Below, in pieces: positions 1-16,175 of a stretch of 64,000 bases of DNA; the first letter of the stretch is position 1, and the number at the start of each line of letters is the position of its first letter. Made by a program: the position numbers and the translations under genes. The notes beneath the pieces are model-generated. The model was not told the DNA's origin and searched no databases. It saw only the letters and a program-made list of their open reading frames with translations. Location of the stretch: contig CACOPD010000002.1 of the NCBI GenBank assembly GCA_902628835.1, positions 80,218 to 144,217 on the forward strand. Reading direction: 5' to 3'. This DNA is from an uncultured Alphaproteobacteria bacterium (GTDB taxonomy: Bacteria; Pseudomonadota; Alphaproteobacteria; HIMB59; GCA-002718135).

Positions 1-2
1 TC

Positions 3-4455
<4,453 letters not shown>

Positions 4456-4563
4456 CAATTTTTTTAGGATATCTGCTTGACTTTACTGTAATCAATTTAT
4501 AAAGACCCATACGATTTGTTAAAGGTCGTGGAGTAAGATCCAAACACTTAACTGAAGGATAAA

Positions 4564-4935
4564 ATGCCAACAATTAACCAACTTGTTAGAAAAGGTAGAT
4601 CTACCGTTAAAAAAAGAAACAAGGTACCTGCTTTAGATAAAAGTCCTCAAAAAAGAGGCGTTTGTACAAGAGTCTATACAACTACTCCAAAAAAACCAAA
4701 TTCAGCTCTAAGAAAAGTAGCCAGAGTAAAGTTAACAAATGGACAAGAGGTTTCAGCATACATACCTGGCGAAGGTCACAACTTACAAGAACATTCAGTA
4801 GTTTTAATAAGAGGTGGACGTGTGAAAGATCTTCCTGGTGTAAGATACCATATTCTCAGGGGAACTCTTGATACACAAGGCGTTTCTTCTAGAAAGCAAA
4901 GAAGATCACTCTACGGGGCTAAACGTCCAAAATAA
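4564..4935 (+). CDS. rpsL: 30S ribosomal protein S12
   Basis: [12 protein letters not shown]...[57 protein letters not shown]. Confidence 0.99.
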   Translation: MPTINQLVRKGRSTVKKRNKVPALDKSPQKRGVCTRVYTTTPKKPNSALRKVARVKLTNGQEVSAYIPGEGHNLQEHSVVLIRGGRVKDLPGVRYHILRGTLDTQGVSSRKQRRSLYGAKRPK

Positions 4936-4937
4936 TT

Positions 4938-5408
4938 ATGTCTAGAAGAAGAGCAGCAGAAAAAAGAACTATACTTCCTGATCATAAGTTTAAGGATTTA
5001 GTTTTGGCTAAATTCATGAATAGAATAATGCTTGATGGAAAAAAATCAACTTCAGAGAAAATCGTCTACGGTGCATTTGATATAGTTTCAAAAAAAACAG
5101 ACAAAACACCAATTGAATTTTTCCACGAAGCATTAAATAACGTTAAACCAACCCTTGAAGTTAGATCTCGTAGAGTTGGTGGTGCAACTTATCAAGTTCC
5201 TATGGAAGTAAGACCAAAAAGAGCCCAAACTCTAGCAATGAAATGGATTGTTGACTCAGCAACTAAAAGAAATGAAAAAACTATGAGAGAGAGAGTTGCA
5301 AACGAAATTATTGATGCTTTTAATAATAAAGGAAATGCCGTTAAAAAAAGAGAAGAAACGCATAAAATGGCAGATGCTAACAGAGCTTTCTCACACTTTA
5401 GATGGTAA
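4938..5408 (+). CDS. rpsG: 30S ribosomal protein S7
   Basis: [15 protein letters not shown]...[19 protein letters not shown]; str operon context. Confidence 0.99.
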   Translation: MSRRRAAEKRTILPDHKFKDLVLAKFMNRIMLDGKKSTSEKIVYGAFDIVSKKTDKTPIEFFHEALNNVKPTLEVRSRRVGGATYQVPMEVRPKRAQTLAMKWIVDSATKRNEKTMRERVANEIIDAFNNKGNAVKKREETHKMADANRAFSHFRW

Positions 5409-5415
5409 AATAAAT

Positions 5416-7494
5416 ATGACCAGATCTCATCCTCTATCGAAATATAGAAATATAGGTATTATGGCTCACATCGATGCTGGAAAAACAACAACTACTGAAA
5501 GAATACTATATTACACTGGTAAATCTCACAAAATTGGCGAAGTCCATGATGGTGCTGCAACTATGGATTGGATGGAACAGGAGCAAGAAAGAGGAATAAC
5601 TATAACTTCTGCCGCAACTACATGTTTCTGGAAAGATTGTCGTATAAACATTATAGATACGCCTGGGCATGTAGATTTTACCATAGAAGTTGAAAGATCG
5701 CTTAAAGTTTTAGATGGAGCAGTGGCTGTTTTTGATGGTGTTGCAGGTGTTGAACCTCAGTCTGAAACCGTTTGGAGGCAAGCAGATAAATACAAAGTCC
5801 CTCGTATGTGTTTTGTGAACAAACTTGACAGAACTGGTGCAAACTTCTTTATGTGCGTTGACATGATTTCAGATCGATTGGGATCATATCCCTTGGTTAC
5901 ACAACTTCCAATAGGAATTGAAAGTAATTTAAAAGGTGTAGTTGATTTAGTAACCAATAAAGCCATTATTTGGCAAGACGAAAGCTTAGGAGCTAAATTT
6001 GATATTGTCGATATTCCTGAGGATCTTAAAGACCAATCATCAGAGTATAGATTAAAACTAATTGAAAAAGCTGTTGAAGAGGATGATACGATTATGGAAA
6101 GCTACCTAGACGGTAATGAACCATCTACTGAAGAATTAAAACTATGTATAAGAAAAGGTACTTTAAAAGGTTCATTTGTACCTGTTCTAACTGGATCAGC
6201 ATTTAAAAATAAGGGAGTTCAACCTCTTCTAGATGCAGTAATAGATTATATGCCTTCTCCTACAGATGTAGCAAATGTTAAAGGTGTTGATATTAACGAT
6301 GACTCTAAAGAGTTAACTAGGAAATGTGAAGATAACGAACCATTTAGTGCTTTAGCTTTCAAAATAATGACAGACCCATTTGTAGGAAGTTTGACATTTG
6401 CCAGAATTTACTCAGGTTCAATCAACACTAAAGATAGTGTTTTAAATTCTAACTCTGGGAAAAAAGAAAATATTGGTAGAATGTTGCTAATGCATGCAAA
6501 TAATAGAGAAGAAATAAAAACAGCTAATGCAGGAGATATTGTAGCATTAGTTGGATTAAAAGATGTCACAACTGGCGAGACCTTATGTGCATCTGACAAT
6601 CCAATAGTTTTAGAGAAAATGGACTTTCCTGATCCTGTAATCGAAGTCGCAGTTGAACCAAAAACTAAAGTTGATCACGAAAAAATGGGTCAAGCACTAG
6701 CTAGACTAGCTCAAGAAGACCCAAGTTTTAGAGTGACAACAGATCATGAAAGTGGACAGACTATTATAAAAGGTATGGGTGAGCTCCACCTTGAAATTCT
6801 TGTTGATAGAATGAAGAGGGAGTTTAAAGTTGAAGCAAATGTTGGAGCACCTCAAGTTGCTTACAGAGAAACAATATCAAATTCATTTGATGTAGATTAT
6901 ACTCATAAAAAACAATCGGGTGGCGCAGGTCAGTTCGCAAGAGTAAAAATAAAATTCGAACCTGGAAAAGCAGGAAGTGGTTATGAATTCATTAACCAAA
7001 TCAAAGGTGGAAATATACCCACCGAACATATCCCAGGAGTTGAAAAAGGTCTAATAGCACAACAACAAACTGGAGTCATAGCAGGTTTCCCTTGTATAGA
7101 TTTTAAAGCTACCCTTTATGATGGTGCTTATCATGACGTTGACTCAAGTGTTCTTGCTTTTGAAATTGCAGCAAGAGCTGCTTTCAGAGAAGGTATCGCT
7201 AAAGCAAAACCAGTCTTACTTGAACCAATGATGAAGGTAGAGGTGGTAACTCCTGAGGAATATATGGGAGATGTGATAGGAGATCTTAATAGTCGAAGAG
7301 GACAAGTCCAAGAAATGTCTACTAGAGGTAATGCAAATGTTGTAGACGCAATGGTTCCACTTGCAAATATGTTTGGTTACGTAAACAACCTTAGATCACT
7401 TTCACAAGGAAGGGCTAATTACACAATGCAATTTGATCATTATGAGGAAGTTCCCTCAAATGTTGCTGATGAAGTAAAGGCAAAGTTAGCATAA
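5416..7494 (+). CDS. fusA: Elongation factor G
   Basis: ATG at 5416 gives [36 protein letters not shown]1-G5 GTPase motifs. The longer ORF from 5296 overlaps rpsG and is not the true start. Confidence 0.98.
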   Translation: MTRSHPLSKYRNIGIMAHIDAGKTTTTERILYYTGKSHKIGEVHDGAATMDWMEQEQERGITITSAATTCFWKDCRINIIDTPGHVDFTIEVERSLKVLDGAVAVFDGVAGVEPQSETVWRQADKYKVPRMCFVNKLDRTGANFFMCVDMISDRLGSYPLVTQLPIGIESNLKGVVDLVTNKAIIWQDESLGAKFDIVDIPEDLKDQSSEYRLKLIEKAVEEDDTIMESYLDGNEPSTEELKLCIRKGTLKGSFVPVLTGSAFKNKGVQPLLDAVIDYMPSPTDVANVKGVDINDDSKELTRKCEDNEPFSALAFKIMTDPFVGSLTFARIYSGSINTKDSVLNSNSGKKENIGRMLLMHANNREEIKTANAGDIVALVGLKDVTTGETLCASDNPIVLEKMDFPDPVIEVAVEPKTKVDHEKMGQALARLAQEDPSFRVTTDHESGQTIIKGMGELHLEILVDRMKREFKVEANVGAPQVAYRETISNSFDVDYTHKKQSGGAGQFARVKIKFEPGKAGSGYEFINQIKGGNIPTEHIPGVEKGLIAQQQTGVIAGFPCIDFKATLYDGAYHDVDSSVLAFEIAARAAFREGIAKAKPVLLEPMMKVEVVTPEEYMGDVIGDLNSRRGQVQEMSTRGNANVVDAMVPLANMFGYVNNLRSLSQGRANYTMQFDHYEEVPSNVADEVKAKLA

Positions 7495-7802
7495 TGGATA
7501 ATCAAAATATAAGAATAAGATTAAGGGGATATGATAATTCCCTATTGGATACTAGCACACAGGACATAATTAATACTGCTAAGAGGACTGGGGCTAAAGT
7601 AAAAGGACCGATCCCTCTTCCCACCAGATTTGAGAGATTTACTGTTAATAAATCACCCCACATAGATAAAAAAAGTAGAGATCAATTAGAAATAAGAACG
7701 CATAATCGTCTTTTAGATATAATTGACCCAACCCCTCAAACTGTTGATGCTTTAATGAAGCTTGATTTATCTGCAGGAGTAGAAGTGGATATTAAAATTT
7801 AA
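7494..7802 (+). CDS. rpsJ: 30S ribosomal protein S10
   Basis: [46 protein letters not shown] overlap with fusA. Confidence 0.99.
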   Translation: MDNQNIRIRLRGYDNSLLDTSTQDIINTAKRTGAKVKGPIPLPTRFERFTVNKSPHIDKKSRDQLEIRTHNRLLDIIDPTPQTVDALMKLDLSAGVEVDIKI

Positions 7803-7804
7803 TC

Positions 7805-8446
7805 ATGATGAGATCAGGTTTAATAGCAACGAAGATCGGGAATAGTTCTTACTATTACAAAGATGGAAGAAACACACACGTTACTGTTTTAAAAGTTGAT
7901 GATTGCATTGTATCAAATGTTAAAACTTTAGAAAAACATGGATATAACGCTGTTCAGTTAGCATCTATCGAAACTAATAAAGATATTTCAAACATAAAAA
8001 AACCACAAAGAAAAATGTTTTCTGCTATTAATATTACACCAAAAAAAATTGTTAAAGAATTCAATGTTGATTCCGATAATATTTTAGAAATTGGAACAAT
8101 TCTCGGCGTAGATCACTTTAAAATTGATCAATTTGTAGATGCAAGTAGCTTTTCAATTGGAAAGGGCTTTGCAGGTGTAATGAAGAGGCATAATTTTGGT
8201 GGACTTAGAGCCTCCCACGGTGTTTCTATTTCACATCGTTCTCACGGTTCTACCGGTCAAAATCAAGATCCAGGAAGAGTATTTAAAGGTAAGAAAATGG
8301 CCGGCAGAATGGGTAACAAAAAAGTTACTAAACAAAATCTCAAAATAATTGATGTTGATACAAAAAATAACCTCATAATTTTAAAGGGTTCGGTACCAGG
8401 AAAAAAAAATTCAATTATTTATTTAAAAGACTCAATTAAAAAGTAA
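7805..8446 (+). CDS. rplC: 50S ribosomal protein L3
   Basis: MRSGLIATKIGNSSYY...GKGFAGVMKRHNFGG..ASHGVSISHRSHGSTGQ; S10 operon order (start 7805 or 7808). Confidence 0.98.
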   Translation: MMRSGLIATKIGNSSYYYKDGRNTHVTVLKVDDCIVSNVKTLEKHGYNAVQLASIETNKDISNIKKPQRKMFSAINITPKKIVKEFNVDSDNILEIGTILGVDHFKIDQFVDASSFSIGKGFAGVMKRHNFGGLRASHGVSISHRSHGSTGQNQDPGRVFKGKKMAGRMGNKKVTKQNLKIIDVDTKNNLIILKGSVPGKKNSIIYLKDSIKK

Positions 8447-8448
8447 TA

Positions 8449-9072
8449 ATGAAAAAAACAGTTCTAAATTTAAAAAACAAAACAGTAGGAGATGTCGATT
8501 TAGATGCAAAAATCTTTGGGCTAAAAATTTTTCCTGATTTGATACACCAATATATTAGATTTCAGAATGCAAAATCAAGACAAGGTTCACATAAAACCAA
8601 ATCTAGATCAGAAGTAAGTGGACGTAGTAAAAAACCATTCTCTCAAAAAGGCACAGGTAACGCAAGACAAGGTAGTAATAAACCACCAAATTTTAGAGGC
8701 GGAGCAGTTTCAATGGGTCCTGTAAATAGAGATCATTCTTTTAGTCTTAACAAAAAAGAGAAAAAACTAGCATTGAAATCAGCTTTATCAGCTAAACTTA
8801 CTGAAGATAAAATTATAATTATTGACTCATTCGAAATAAAAAGTTTCAAAACAAAAGAATTATATTCTGATTTAAAACTATTTGATTATAAATCTGCTTT
8901 ATTTATTTATTCTGAAAACGGCATAGATAAAAATTTTAAATTAGCATCATCAAATATTCCTAAAGTTTCAATATTGAATCAAAAAGGTATTAACGTAAAA
9001 GATCTAATTTCTTTTGACAAAATTTTTATTGAACAAAAATCTATCAACGAAATTACAAAGAGGCTTTCATGA
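8449..9072 (+). CDS. rplD: 50S ribosomal protein L4
   Basis: KSRSEVSGRSKKPFSQKGTGNARQGSNKPPNFRGGAVSMGP; operon order. Confidence 0.98.
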   Translation: MKKTVLNLKNKTVGDVDLDAKIFGLKIFPDLIHQYIRFQNAKSRQGSHKTKSRSEVSGRSKKPFSQKGTGNARQGSNKPPNFRGGAVSMGPVNRDHSFSLNKKEKKLALKSALSAKLTEDKIIIIDSFEIKSFKTKELYSDLKLFDYKSALFIYSENGIDKNFKLASSNIPKVSILNQKGINVKDLISFDKIFIEQKSINEITKRLS

Positions 9073-9386
9073 AAAATAAAAATAAAAAAATTTCTCTAGA
9101 AAGAGCTTATGATATTATTAAAAGACCAATAACAACTGAAAAATCAACAAACTTACAACAGTTTAATCAATATTCTTTTATAGTATCTAAAAATTCCAAT
9201 TCATTTGAAATTAAAAATGCTATAGAAGCTATTTTTAAAGTTAAAGTAAACAAAGTAAATACTTCAATACTTCGAGGTAAAGGTAAAACATTTAAGGGTC
9301 AATACGGTTTTAGACAAGACTCTAAAAGAGCAATTGTAACACTTGATGAAGGTAATACTATTGACTCATCATTGGAGATAAAATAA
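9069..9386 (+). CDS. rplW: 50S ribosomal protein L23
   Basis: [26 protein letters not shown]; operon order. Confidence 0.97.
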   Translation: MKNKNKKISLERAYDIIKRPITTEKSTNLQQFNQYSFIVSKNSNSFEIKNAIEAIFKVKVNKVNTSILRGKGKTFKGQYGFRQDSKRAIVTLDEGNTIDSSLEIK

Positions 9387-10207
9387 TGCTCTTAAAATTT
9401 AAACCTACCACACCAGGATTGAGAGGAACTGTACTTGTTTCAAAAAGAGAACTTGCCAAAAATGGTCCACATAAATCACTTACCAAAAAATATAAATCTA
9501 CAGGGGGTAGAAATAACCAGGGCAGAATAACCTCAAGAAGAATGGGCGGAGGGGTTAAAAGAAAATATAGGATTATAGATTTTAAAAGATCTAAAACCGA
9601 TATTAACGCAGAAGTAATAAGAAATGAGTATGATCCAAATAGATCAGCATTTATATCTTTAATTAAGTATGAAGATGGTGAGCATAGTTATATTATTTCC
9701 CCAAAAAATATTAACATTGGAGAGAAAATAGTTTCAGGTGATAATGTAGCAATTAAAAATGGTAATTGTTTACCTATTGCTAATATACCTGTTGGAACTA
9801 ATATTCACAATATTGAGCTAAAACCTGGAGCGGGAGGACAATTAATTAGATCCGCTGGATCATCTGCACAAATTGTTTCTAAAGAGCAACCTTATGTTCA
9901 AATAAAGTTAATCTCTGGTGAAATAAGGCACATTAATAAAAATTGCAAAGCTACTATTGGCGAAGTATCTAATGCAGATCAAAAAAATGTCAAACTTGGT
10001 AAAGCTGGCAGAAAAAGATACTTAGGCTTTAGGCCTAAAGTAAGAGGTGTAGTTATGAATCCTGTTGATCACCCTCATGGCGGTGGGGAAGGAAGAACAT
10101 CAGGTGGAAGAAATCCAGTTACTCCTTGGGGTGTATCTACCAAGGGTAAAAAAACAAGAAATAATAAAAAAACAGATATATTTATAATTAAGAGGAAGAA
10201 AAAATAA
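9386..10207 (+). CDS. rplB: 50S ribosomal protein L2
   Basis: [28 protein letters not shown] ... [29 protein letters not shown]. Confidence 0.99.
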   Translation: MLLKFKPTTPGLRGTVLVSKRELAKNGPHKSLTKKYKSTGGRNNQGRITSRRMGGGVKRKYRIIDFKRSKTDINAEVIRNEYDPNRSAFISLIKYEDGEHSYIISPKNINIGEKIVSGDNVAIKNGNCLPIANIPVGTNIHNIELKPGAGGQLIRSAGSSAQIVSKEQPYVQIKLISGEIRHINKNCKATIGEVSNADQKNVKLGKAGRKRYLGFRPKVRGVVMNPVDHPHGGGEGRTSGGRNPVTPWGVSTKGKKTRNNKKTDIFIIKRKKK

Positions 10208-10488
10208 TGACAAGATCAGTTTGGAAAGGACCATTTGTAGATATAACTTTAATAAAAAAAGCAGAAAAGTTATCTGAATCAGGGAGAAAAGAAGTTCTAA
10301 AAACTTGGTCTAGAAGATCAACAATTCTTCCACAATTTGTTGGATTAACTTTTGGCGTATACAATGGCCAAAAATTTGTTCCAGTAACTGTAAATGAACA
10401 AATGGTTGGACATAAACTAGGAGAATTTTCACCAACTAGATCGTTTAAAGGTCATACAGCAGCAGATAAGAAAGCAGAACAAAAATGA
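10207..10488 (+). CDS. rpsS: 30S ribosomal protein S19
   Basis: [19 protein letters not shown]...[29 protein letters not shown]. Confidence 0.99.
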   Translation: MTRSVWKGPFVDITLIKKAEKLSESGRKEVLKTWSRRSTILPQFVGLTFGVYNGQKFVPVTVNEQMVGHKLGEFSPTRSFKGHTAADKKAEQK

Positions 10489-10853
10489 ATGAAAATCTAA
10501 CAGCTATTGCAAAAGATAACATGGTTAGGATCAGTCCTACAAAATTATCAATTTTAGTAAATAGTATAGTTAACATGAAGGTTAGTTCAGCAATAAATCA
10601 ACTACAGTTTTCTTCTAAAAGAATATCTAGAACAATCATAAAGGTGTTAAATTCTGCTGTCGCAAATGCAGAAAATAATAAACAATTAGATATTGATAAA
10701 TTATTTGTTAAAGAAGCATTTGTAGGAAAGAGTTTAAGAATGAAAAGATGGAGGCCGCGTGCAAAAGGTAGAGCTGCTTCAATTATCAAGCCCTTCAGTA
10801 AGGTAACTATAATTGTTGAAGAAAGAAAAGAAATAAAAAAGGAACAAAAATAA
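10485..10853 (+). CDS. rplV: 50S ribosomal protein L22
   Basis: [14 protein letters not shown]...[20 protein letters not shown]. Confidence 0.98.
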   Translation: MNENLTAIAKDNMVRISPTKLSILVNSIVNMKVSSAINQLQFSSKRISRTIIKVLNSAVANAENNKQLDIDKLFVKEAFVGKSLRMKRWRPRAKGRAASIIKPFSKVTIIVEERKEIKKEQK

Positions 10854-11530
10854 TGGGACAGAAAGTTAATCCTTACGGTATTAGACTTGGAATTAATAAG
10901 ACCTGGTCATCCAGGTGGTTTTCTAAAAATGAGTATACAAAATTACTTCATCAAGATTTAAAGATCAAAAAATATGTAGAAAAAAAATTGAAAAACGCAA
11001 GCATTTCTAAAATTAATATTGAAAGAGCTGCTAAGAAACTAAGACTTTCAATATACAGCTCTAGACCAGGTATTATTATTGGAAAAAAAGGAGCTGATAT
11101 TGAAACATTGAAAAATGATCTTTCAAAAATGTCAAACCTCGAAGTATTTCTTGATATCAAAGAAGTAAGAAAACCTGAAGTTGAAGCAAGGCTAGTTGCA
11201 GAAAATATTGCAACCCAATTAGAAAAAAGAATATCGTTTAGAAGAGCAATGAAAAAAGCTGTTCAATCAGCCATGCGACTAGGAGCCAAAGGTGTTAAAG
11301 TCGTTTGCAGTGGAAGATTAGGTGGTGCTGAAATTGCAAGAACTGAAAAATATCATGAAGGAAGCGTGCCACTTCATACATTAAGAGGCGATATTGATTA
11401 TGCTACAGCAGAAGCAGAAACAACATACGGTATATGTGGTATTAAAGTCTGGATTAATAAAGGAGAAATATTATTAAAAGACCCATATGCAAGTGAAAGA
11501 AATCAAATAGATCAAGGGAGTGTTAGATAA
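10853..11530 (+). CDS. rpsC: 30S ribosomal protein S3
   Basis: [25 protein letters not shown]-domain [10 protein letters not shown]. Confidence 0.99.
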   Translation: MGQKVNPYGIRLGINKTWSSRWFSKNEYTKLLHQDLKIKKYVEKKLKNASISKINIERAAKKLRLSIYSSRPGIIIGKKGADIETLKNDLSKMSNLEVFLDIKEVRKPEVEARLVAENIATQLEKRISFRRAMKKAVQSAMRLGAKGVKVVCSGRLGGAEIARTEKYHEGSVPLHTLRGDIDYATAEAETTYGICGIKVWINKGEILLKDPYASERNQIDQGSVR

Positions 11531-11946
11531 TGAACATGCTATCACCCAAAAAAACTAAATACAGAAAACAATTTAAGGGTAGAATACATGGTTCTTCAAA
11601 AGGTAATTACGCACTTAATTATGGGAGTTATGGCTTAAAAGCTATGGAACCAGAAAGAGTTACCTCAAGACAAATTGAGGCTGCTAGAAAAGCAATAACT
11701 AGGTATCTAAAAAGAGCAGGAAGAATGTGGATTAGAATATTTCCCGATGTTCCTGTATCAAAAAAACCAGCTGAAGTAAGAATGGGTAAGGGAAAAGGCT
11801 CAATCGAATATTGGGCTTGCAGGGTCAAACCTGGAAGAATTATGTTTGAAGTTGACGGAGTGAATATAAACGATGCCAAAAAAGCCATGACATTAGCAGC
11901 TGCAAAGCTTCCAATTAAATGTAAATTTGTAGAAAGAAATATTTAA
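11530..11946 (+). CDS. rplP: 50S ribosomal protein L16
   Basis: [24 protein letters not shown]...[42 protein letters not shown]. Confidence 0.99.
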   Translation: MNMLSPKKTKYRKQFKGRIHGSSKGNYALNYGSYGLKAMEPERVTSRQIEAARKAITRYLKRAGRMWIRIFPDVPVSKKPAEVRMGKGKGSIEYWACRVKPGRIMFEVDGVNINDAKKAMTLAAAKLPIKCKFVERNI

Positions 11947-12140
11947 TGAACAAAAAAACTAAGATAGACGAAAAGAAAATTATGGAAGATATTTTGAATC
12001 AAAAGAAATCACTTATGAATTTAAATTTTCAAAAATATTCAGGTCAGCTTGAAAACACATCTAAGATTAAAGATGCAAAAAAACAAATTGCTAGACTAAA
12101 AACAAAATTATCAAATATTAATGGAGATAAAAATGCCTAA
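11946..12140 (+). CDS. rpmC: 50S ribosomal protein L29
   Basis: Small basic ORF between L16 and S17 with L29-like LMNLNFQKYSGQLENTSKIKDAKKQIARLKT. Confidence 0.93.
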   Translation: MNKKTKIDEKKIMEDILNQKKSLMNLNFQKYSGQLENTSKIKDAKKQIARLKTKLSNINGDKNA

Positions 12141-12378
12141 AAGAATTTTATCTGGTGTAGTTATTTCCTCAAATTCAAACAAAACTATTACAGTAAATGT
12201 AACCAGAAGAATCAAACATAAACTCTATAAAAAAATAATCAGACAGACTAAAAAGTATCATGCCCATGATGAAAATAATGAGTTCAATGTTGGAGATACG
12301 GTATCAATAATAGAATCAAAACCTATTTCAAAAATAAAAAAATGGAGAGTTCTCTCAAATACAGGAGAAAGCACATGA
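12133..12378 (+). CDS. rpsQ: 30S ribosomal protein S17
   Basis: [34 protein letters not shown]; the internal ATG at 12133 fits the usual S17 N-terminus. Confidence 0.96.
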   Translation: MPKRILSGVVISSNSNKTITVNVTRRIKHKLYKKIIRQTKKYHAHDENNEFNVGDTVSIIESKPISKIKKWRVLSNTGEST

Positions 12379-12743
12379 TCCAAATGCAATCTAAATTATT
12401 TGTAGCAGACAACTCAGGAGCTAGAAAGATACAGTGTATAAAAGTGCTAGGAGGATCTAAGAGAAGATCTGCATCAATCGGAGATATAATTGTTGTTTCC
12501 ATCAAAGATGCCTTGCCAAGAGCTAAAGTTAAAAAAGGCGATGTCTATAAGGCTGTTATAGTTAGAACTTCTAAAGATTTTAAAAGATCTGATGGTACTG
12601 CAATTAGATTTGATAAAAACGCTGCTGTTTTATTAGATAAGCAAGAGGAGCCAATTGCTACAAGAATTTTTGGACCAGTCACTAGAGAGCTTAGAAGTAA
12701 AAAATTTATGAAAATCATTAGTTTAGCTCCAGAGGTAATTTAA
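12375..12743 (+). CDS. rplN: 50S ribosomal protein L14
   Basis: [35 protein letters not shown] overlap with the rpsQ stop supports start 12375. Confidence 0.98.
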   Translation: MIQMQSKLFVADNSGARKIQCIKVLGGSKRRSASIGDIIVVSIKDALPRAKVKKGDVYKAVIVRTSKDFKRSDGTAIRFDKNAAVLLDKQEEPIATRIFGPVTRELRSKKFMKIISLAPEVI

Positions 12744-13057
12744 TGAATAAAAAATTTAAATTAAAAAAAGGAGATGAAGTAATAGTTCTAACAGGTAAAG
12801 ATAAAGGAAAAACTGGAAAAATAGTTAAAATGATACCAAAACAAATGAAAGCAATAGTCTCAGAAATTAATAGAGTCAAAAAAAATCAAAAACCTGATAA
12901 CAATAATCCTGGAGGAATAATTGATAAAGAAATGCCCATGCATATTTCAAATTTAGCATTTTTTGATCCTTCACAAAAAAAAGGAATAAAAATAGGTTTT
13001 AAATTTGTTGATAACAAAAAAATTAGAACAAATAAATCTTCAGGCAAGGAAATCTAA
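12743..13057 (+). CDS. rplX: 50S ribosomal protein L24
   Basis: KLKKGDEVIVLTGKDKGKTGKIVKM KOW motif. Confidence 0.98.
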   Translation: MNKKFKLKKGDEVIVLTGKDKGKTGKIVKMIPKQMKAIVSEINRVKKNQKPDNNNPGGIIDKEMPMHISNLAFFDPSQKKGIKIGFKFVDNKKIRTNKSSGKEI

Positions 13058-13608
13058 TGAGTAGACTTTTGGAAGTTTATAATAATCAAATTAAAGATGA
13101 ACTTAAGAATAAACTTGGTCTTAAAAATGTATTTGAGGTTCCTAAATTGAATAAAATTATTTTGAATATGGGAGTAGGAGATGGAAAAGAAGATTCAAAA
13201 TTAATAGATAAAGCTCTTCAAGATTTATCTCTAATATCAGGACAAAAAGCTATTAAAACAAAATCAAAAAAAGCAATCTCTGGATTTAAAATTAGAGCAG
13301 GAATGCCATTAGGTGTTAAAGTGACTCTCCGTAACAAAATTATGTACGAGTTTCTTGATAGATTAGTAAATATAGCTATTCCAAGAATTAGAGATTTTAG
13401 AGGTTTAAATATAAATAGTTTTGATGGAAATGGAAATTTCTCTATGGGTATAAAAGAACACATAATATTTCCAGAAATAAATTTTGATAAAGTTGAAAAA
13501 GTAAGAGGTATGGATATTACAATTTGTACATCTGCAAAAAATAACAATGAGGCCTTAGAACTATTAAAAAGTTTTAACATGCCTTTTAAAGATAATCAGG
13601 TTAATTAA
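13057..13608 (+). CDS. rplE: 50S ribosomal protein L5
   Basis: [15 protein letters not shown]...[19 protein letters not shown]...RDFRGLN. Confidence 0.99.
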   Translation: MSRLLEVYNNQIKDELKNKLGLKNVFEVPKLNKIILNMGVGDGKEDSKLIDKALQDLSLISGQKAIKTKSKKAISGFKIRAGMPLGVKVTLRNKIMYEFLDRLVNIAIPRIRDFRGLNINSFDGNGNFSMGIKEHIIFPEINFDKVEKVRGMDITICTSAKNNNEALELLKSFNMPFKDNQVN

Positions 13609-13616
13609 GGAGTAGA

Positions 13617-13922
13617 ATGGCAAAATTAAGCTCAGTACAAAAAAATCTTTTTAGACAAAAGTTAATTAATAAATATAAAGCTAAAAGAAATAATCTTAAG
13701 GCAAAAATTAAAGATAAAAATATTTCTCTAGAGGAAAGAATATCTTATCAAAATAAATTAAATGATCTTCCTAGAAATGGCTCATCAATTAGACATAGAA
13801 ACAGATGTGAAATTACTGGTAGACCAAGAGGTAATTATAGAAAATTTGGTTTGTCTAGAATTAAACTTAGAGAACTATCAATGACTGGTGACTTACCAGG
13901 AGTTGTTAAGTCAAGTTGGTAG
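13617..13922 (+). CDS. rpsN: 30S ribosomal protein S14
   Basis: [36 protein letters not shown] (101 aa, Zn-independent long form). Confidence 0.98.
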   Translation: MAKLSSVQKNLFRQKLINKYKAKRNNLKAKIKDKNISLEERISYQNKLNDLPRNGSSIRHRNRCEITGRPRGNYRKFGLSRIKLRELSMTGDLPGVVKSSW

Positions 13923-13931
13923 GAGGTTATT

Positions 13932-14330
13932 ATGGCTTTTAATGATTCACTTTCTGATATGTTAGCAAGAATTAAGAATGCTCATCAAGCAAACAAAGTA
14001 TCAACTTTGTGCCTTAAATCAAAATTAAATATGAATGTTTTGAGTGTTCTTAAAGATGAAGGATATATTAGAGATTTTAAAAATATAGAAGAGAGAAAAG
14101 GTGTTGATTCAATTCAAATTGACTTAAAATATTATAATGGAACTCCAGTAATCAAGAAAATAAAGAGAATTTCAAAACCGGGCATTCGAAAATATTCTAA
14201 AATTAGTGACTTAAATAAACCATATGGAGGTTTAGGAATTTCAATTTTATCAACTCCAAAAGGAGTTATGTCTGATCACCAAGCTAAAAAAAATAATGTT
14301 GGTGGTGAAATTTTGTGTGAGGTTTTTTAA
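13932..14330 (+). CDS. rpsH: 30S ribosomal protein S8
   Basis: DSLSDMLARIKNAHQA...GGLGISILSTPKGVMSDHQAKKNNVGGEILCEVF. Confidence 0.99.
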   Translation: MAFNDSLSDMLARIKNAHQANKVSTLCLKSKLNMNVLSVLKDEGYIRDFKNIEERKGVDSIQIDLKYYNGTPVIKKIKRISKPGIRKYSKISDLNKPYGGLGISILSTPKGVMSDHQAKKNNVGGEILCEVF

Positions 14331-14860
14331 TGTCAAGAATTGCAAAAAACCCAATTAAGATATCAAAAGAAGTAGAATGTACCTTTAAAGAAGGTATTTT
14401 CTCAGCTAAAGGTAAGTTAGGTCAAATGCAAATTTCTGTAAATTCAAACTATAATATCAATATAAACGATGATGAAGTAAAAGTATTACCTATTAATGAT
14501 GATAGCAAAGATCCAAACTGGGGAACTACAAGAGCTATAATTTCAAATATTATCGATGGTGTAACAAATGGTTTTACTAAAACATTAGAGTTAAACGGAA
14601 CAGGTTATAGAGCTAGTGTTTCGGGTACAAAATTAAAATTGGAACTTGGTTATAGTCATGATATCAACTTTGATATTCCATCTGATGTAAAAATTGAATG
14701 TCCAAAGCAAAATTTAATTAAACTTACTAGCATAAATAAGGAAAAGTTAGGTGCAGCAGCCGCTAAAATTAGATCATTTAGAAAACCAGAACCATTTAAA
14801 GGCAAAGGCATAAAATATATTGATGAATTCATATTTAGAAAAGAAGGTAAAAAGAAGTAA
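14330..14860 (+). CDS. rplF: 50S ribosomal protein L6
   Basis: MSRIAKNPIKI ... LELNGTGYRA ... EPFKGKGIKYIDEFIFRKEGKKK. Confidence 0.98.
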   Translation: MSRIAKNPIKISKEVECTFKEGIFSAKGKLGQMQISVNSNYNININDDEVKVLPINDDSKDPNWGTTRAIISNIIDGVTNGFTKTLELNGTGYRASVSGTKLKLELGYSHDINFDIPSDVKIECPKQNLIKLTSINKEKLGAAAAKIRSFRKPEPFKGKGIKYIDEFIFRKEGKKK

Positions 14861-14863
14861 CTT

Positions 14864-15196
14864 ATGAAAGATAGAAAACAAAGAGTAAGATATAAAACTA
14901 AGAGTGTTTCATCTAGAAACAGACTAAGTGTTTTCAGATCAAATAACCATTTATATGCTCAGCTTATTGATGATGTTAGAGGTATTACACTCGCAAGTGC
15001 TTCTTCTCTTGAAAAATCAATAAAAGATAAAAAATTACAAAGAAAAGAGATTGCTGAGCTAATAGGAAAAAATATTGCCAAGAAAATTATTTCTAAGGGA
15101 ATTGAAAAGGTTTCATTTGATAGGGGAAAATACAAATACCATGGATTAATTAAAATAATTGCTGATGCAGCAAGATCTGAAGGACTTAATTTTTAG
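14864..15196 (+). CDS. rplR: 50S ribosomal protein L18
   Basis: [18 protein letters not shown]...[26 protein letters not shown]. Confidence 0.98.
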   Translation: MKDRKQRVRYKTKSVSSRNRLSVFRSNNHLYAQLIDDVRGITLASASSLEKSIKDKKLQRKEIAELIGKNIAKKIISKGIEKVSFDRGKYKYHGLIKIIADAARSEGLNF

Positions 15197-15204
15197 AGGT
15201 AGAT

Positions 15205-15714
15205 ATGTTTGAAAATGATAAAAGTGAGTTTAGTGAACATCTAGTTACAATTAATAGAGTAGCTAAGGTTGTTAAGGGAGGTAGAAGATTCGGATTCGCG
15301 GCTATTATGATTGTTGGCGATAATAAGGGCAGAGTTGGAATAGGAACAGGTAAAGCAAAAGAAGTTCCGGAAGCTGTTAGAAAAGCTACAGAAAATGCAA
15401 AAACTAAAATGATCAGAGTTCATTTAAAAGAAAATAGGACTATTCATCATGATGTTGTAGGACGTTTTGGAGCTGGAAAAGTAATACTAAGAGCTGCTGC
15501 ACCAGGTACAGGTATTATAGCAGGTGGACCAATGAGAGCACTTTTTGAATCTCTTGGTATTAAAGATGTAGTCGCAAAATCTACAGGTACATCTAACCCA
15601 CATAATATGTTAAAAGCAACTTTAAATGCTTTTAAGATATCTGAATCTCCAAAGTCTGTTGCAGCAAAACGTTCAAAAAAAATTAATGAAATAACTAACA
15701 ACAAAAATAATTAG
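15205..15714 (+). CDS. rpsE: 30S ribosomal protein S5
   Basis: [48 protein letters not shown]. Confidence 0.99.
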   Translation: MFENDKSEFSEHLVTINRVAKVVKGGRRFGFAAIMIVGDNKGRVGIGTGKAKEVPEAVRKATENAKTKMIRVHLKENRTIHHDVVGRFGAGKVILRAAAPGTGIIAGGPMRALFESLGIKDVVAKSTGTSNPHNMLKATLNAFKISESPKSVAAKRSKKINEITNNKNN

Positions 15715-15716
15715 AC

Positions 15717-16175
15717 ATGAAAATTAATGAATTAAAATCTACATTAACCTCAAGTAAAAAAGCTAAAAGAAGAGGAAGAGGTTCTGGTTCAGGACTTGGA
15801 AAAACCTCAGGAAGAGGGGTTAAGGGACAAAAATCGAGATCTGGTGTTTCAATAAATGGTTTTGAAGGCGGACAAATGCCACTATACAGACGTTTACCAA
15901 AAAAAGGCTTCAACAATCGTTTCAAAACTAAAATACAAGGTATTAGTTTTAGTATGATTAATAATATAATAAAAAAATACAAACTTGATCCTGCAGAAAT
16001 AACCGAAAATGAACTTTTCAATAAAAAAATTTTTAAAAAATCAAAAGGAAGTTTAAAACTTCTAAATATTGGAGAGTTAAATAAGACAACTAATTTAGAG
16101 ATTTCATATGCTTCAAAAAAAGCAATAGAAGTTTTGGAAAAATTAGGTGGAAAAATTAAATTAACAAAGAAATAA
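15717..16175 (+). CDS. rplO: 50S ribosomal protein L15
   Basis: [47 protein letters not shown]; directly after rpsE. Confidence 0.98.
   Translation: MKINELKSTLTSSKKAKRRGRGSGSGLGKTSGRGVKGQKSRSGVSINGFEGGQMPLYRRLPKKGFNNRFKTKIQGISFSMINNIIKKYKLDPAEITENELFNKKIFKKSKGSLKLLNIGELNKTTNLEISYASKKAIEVLEKLGGKIKLTKK

Noticed and set aside
4662-4871. Plus-strand ORF inside rpsL (69 aa)
   Set aside because: Out-of-frame overlap with a universally conserved ribosomal gene.
5296-5415. N-terminal extension of fusA as given by the ORF track
   Set aside because: Overlaps rpsG out of frame; EF-G homology starts at the ATG at 5416.
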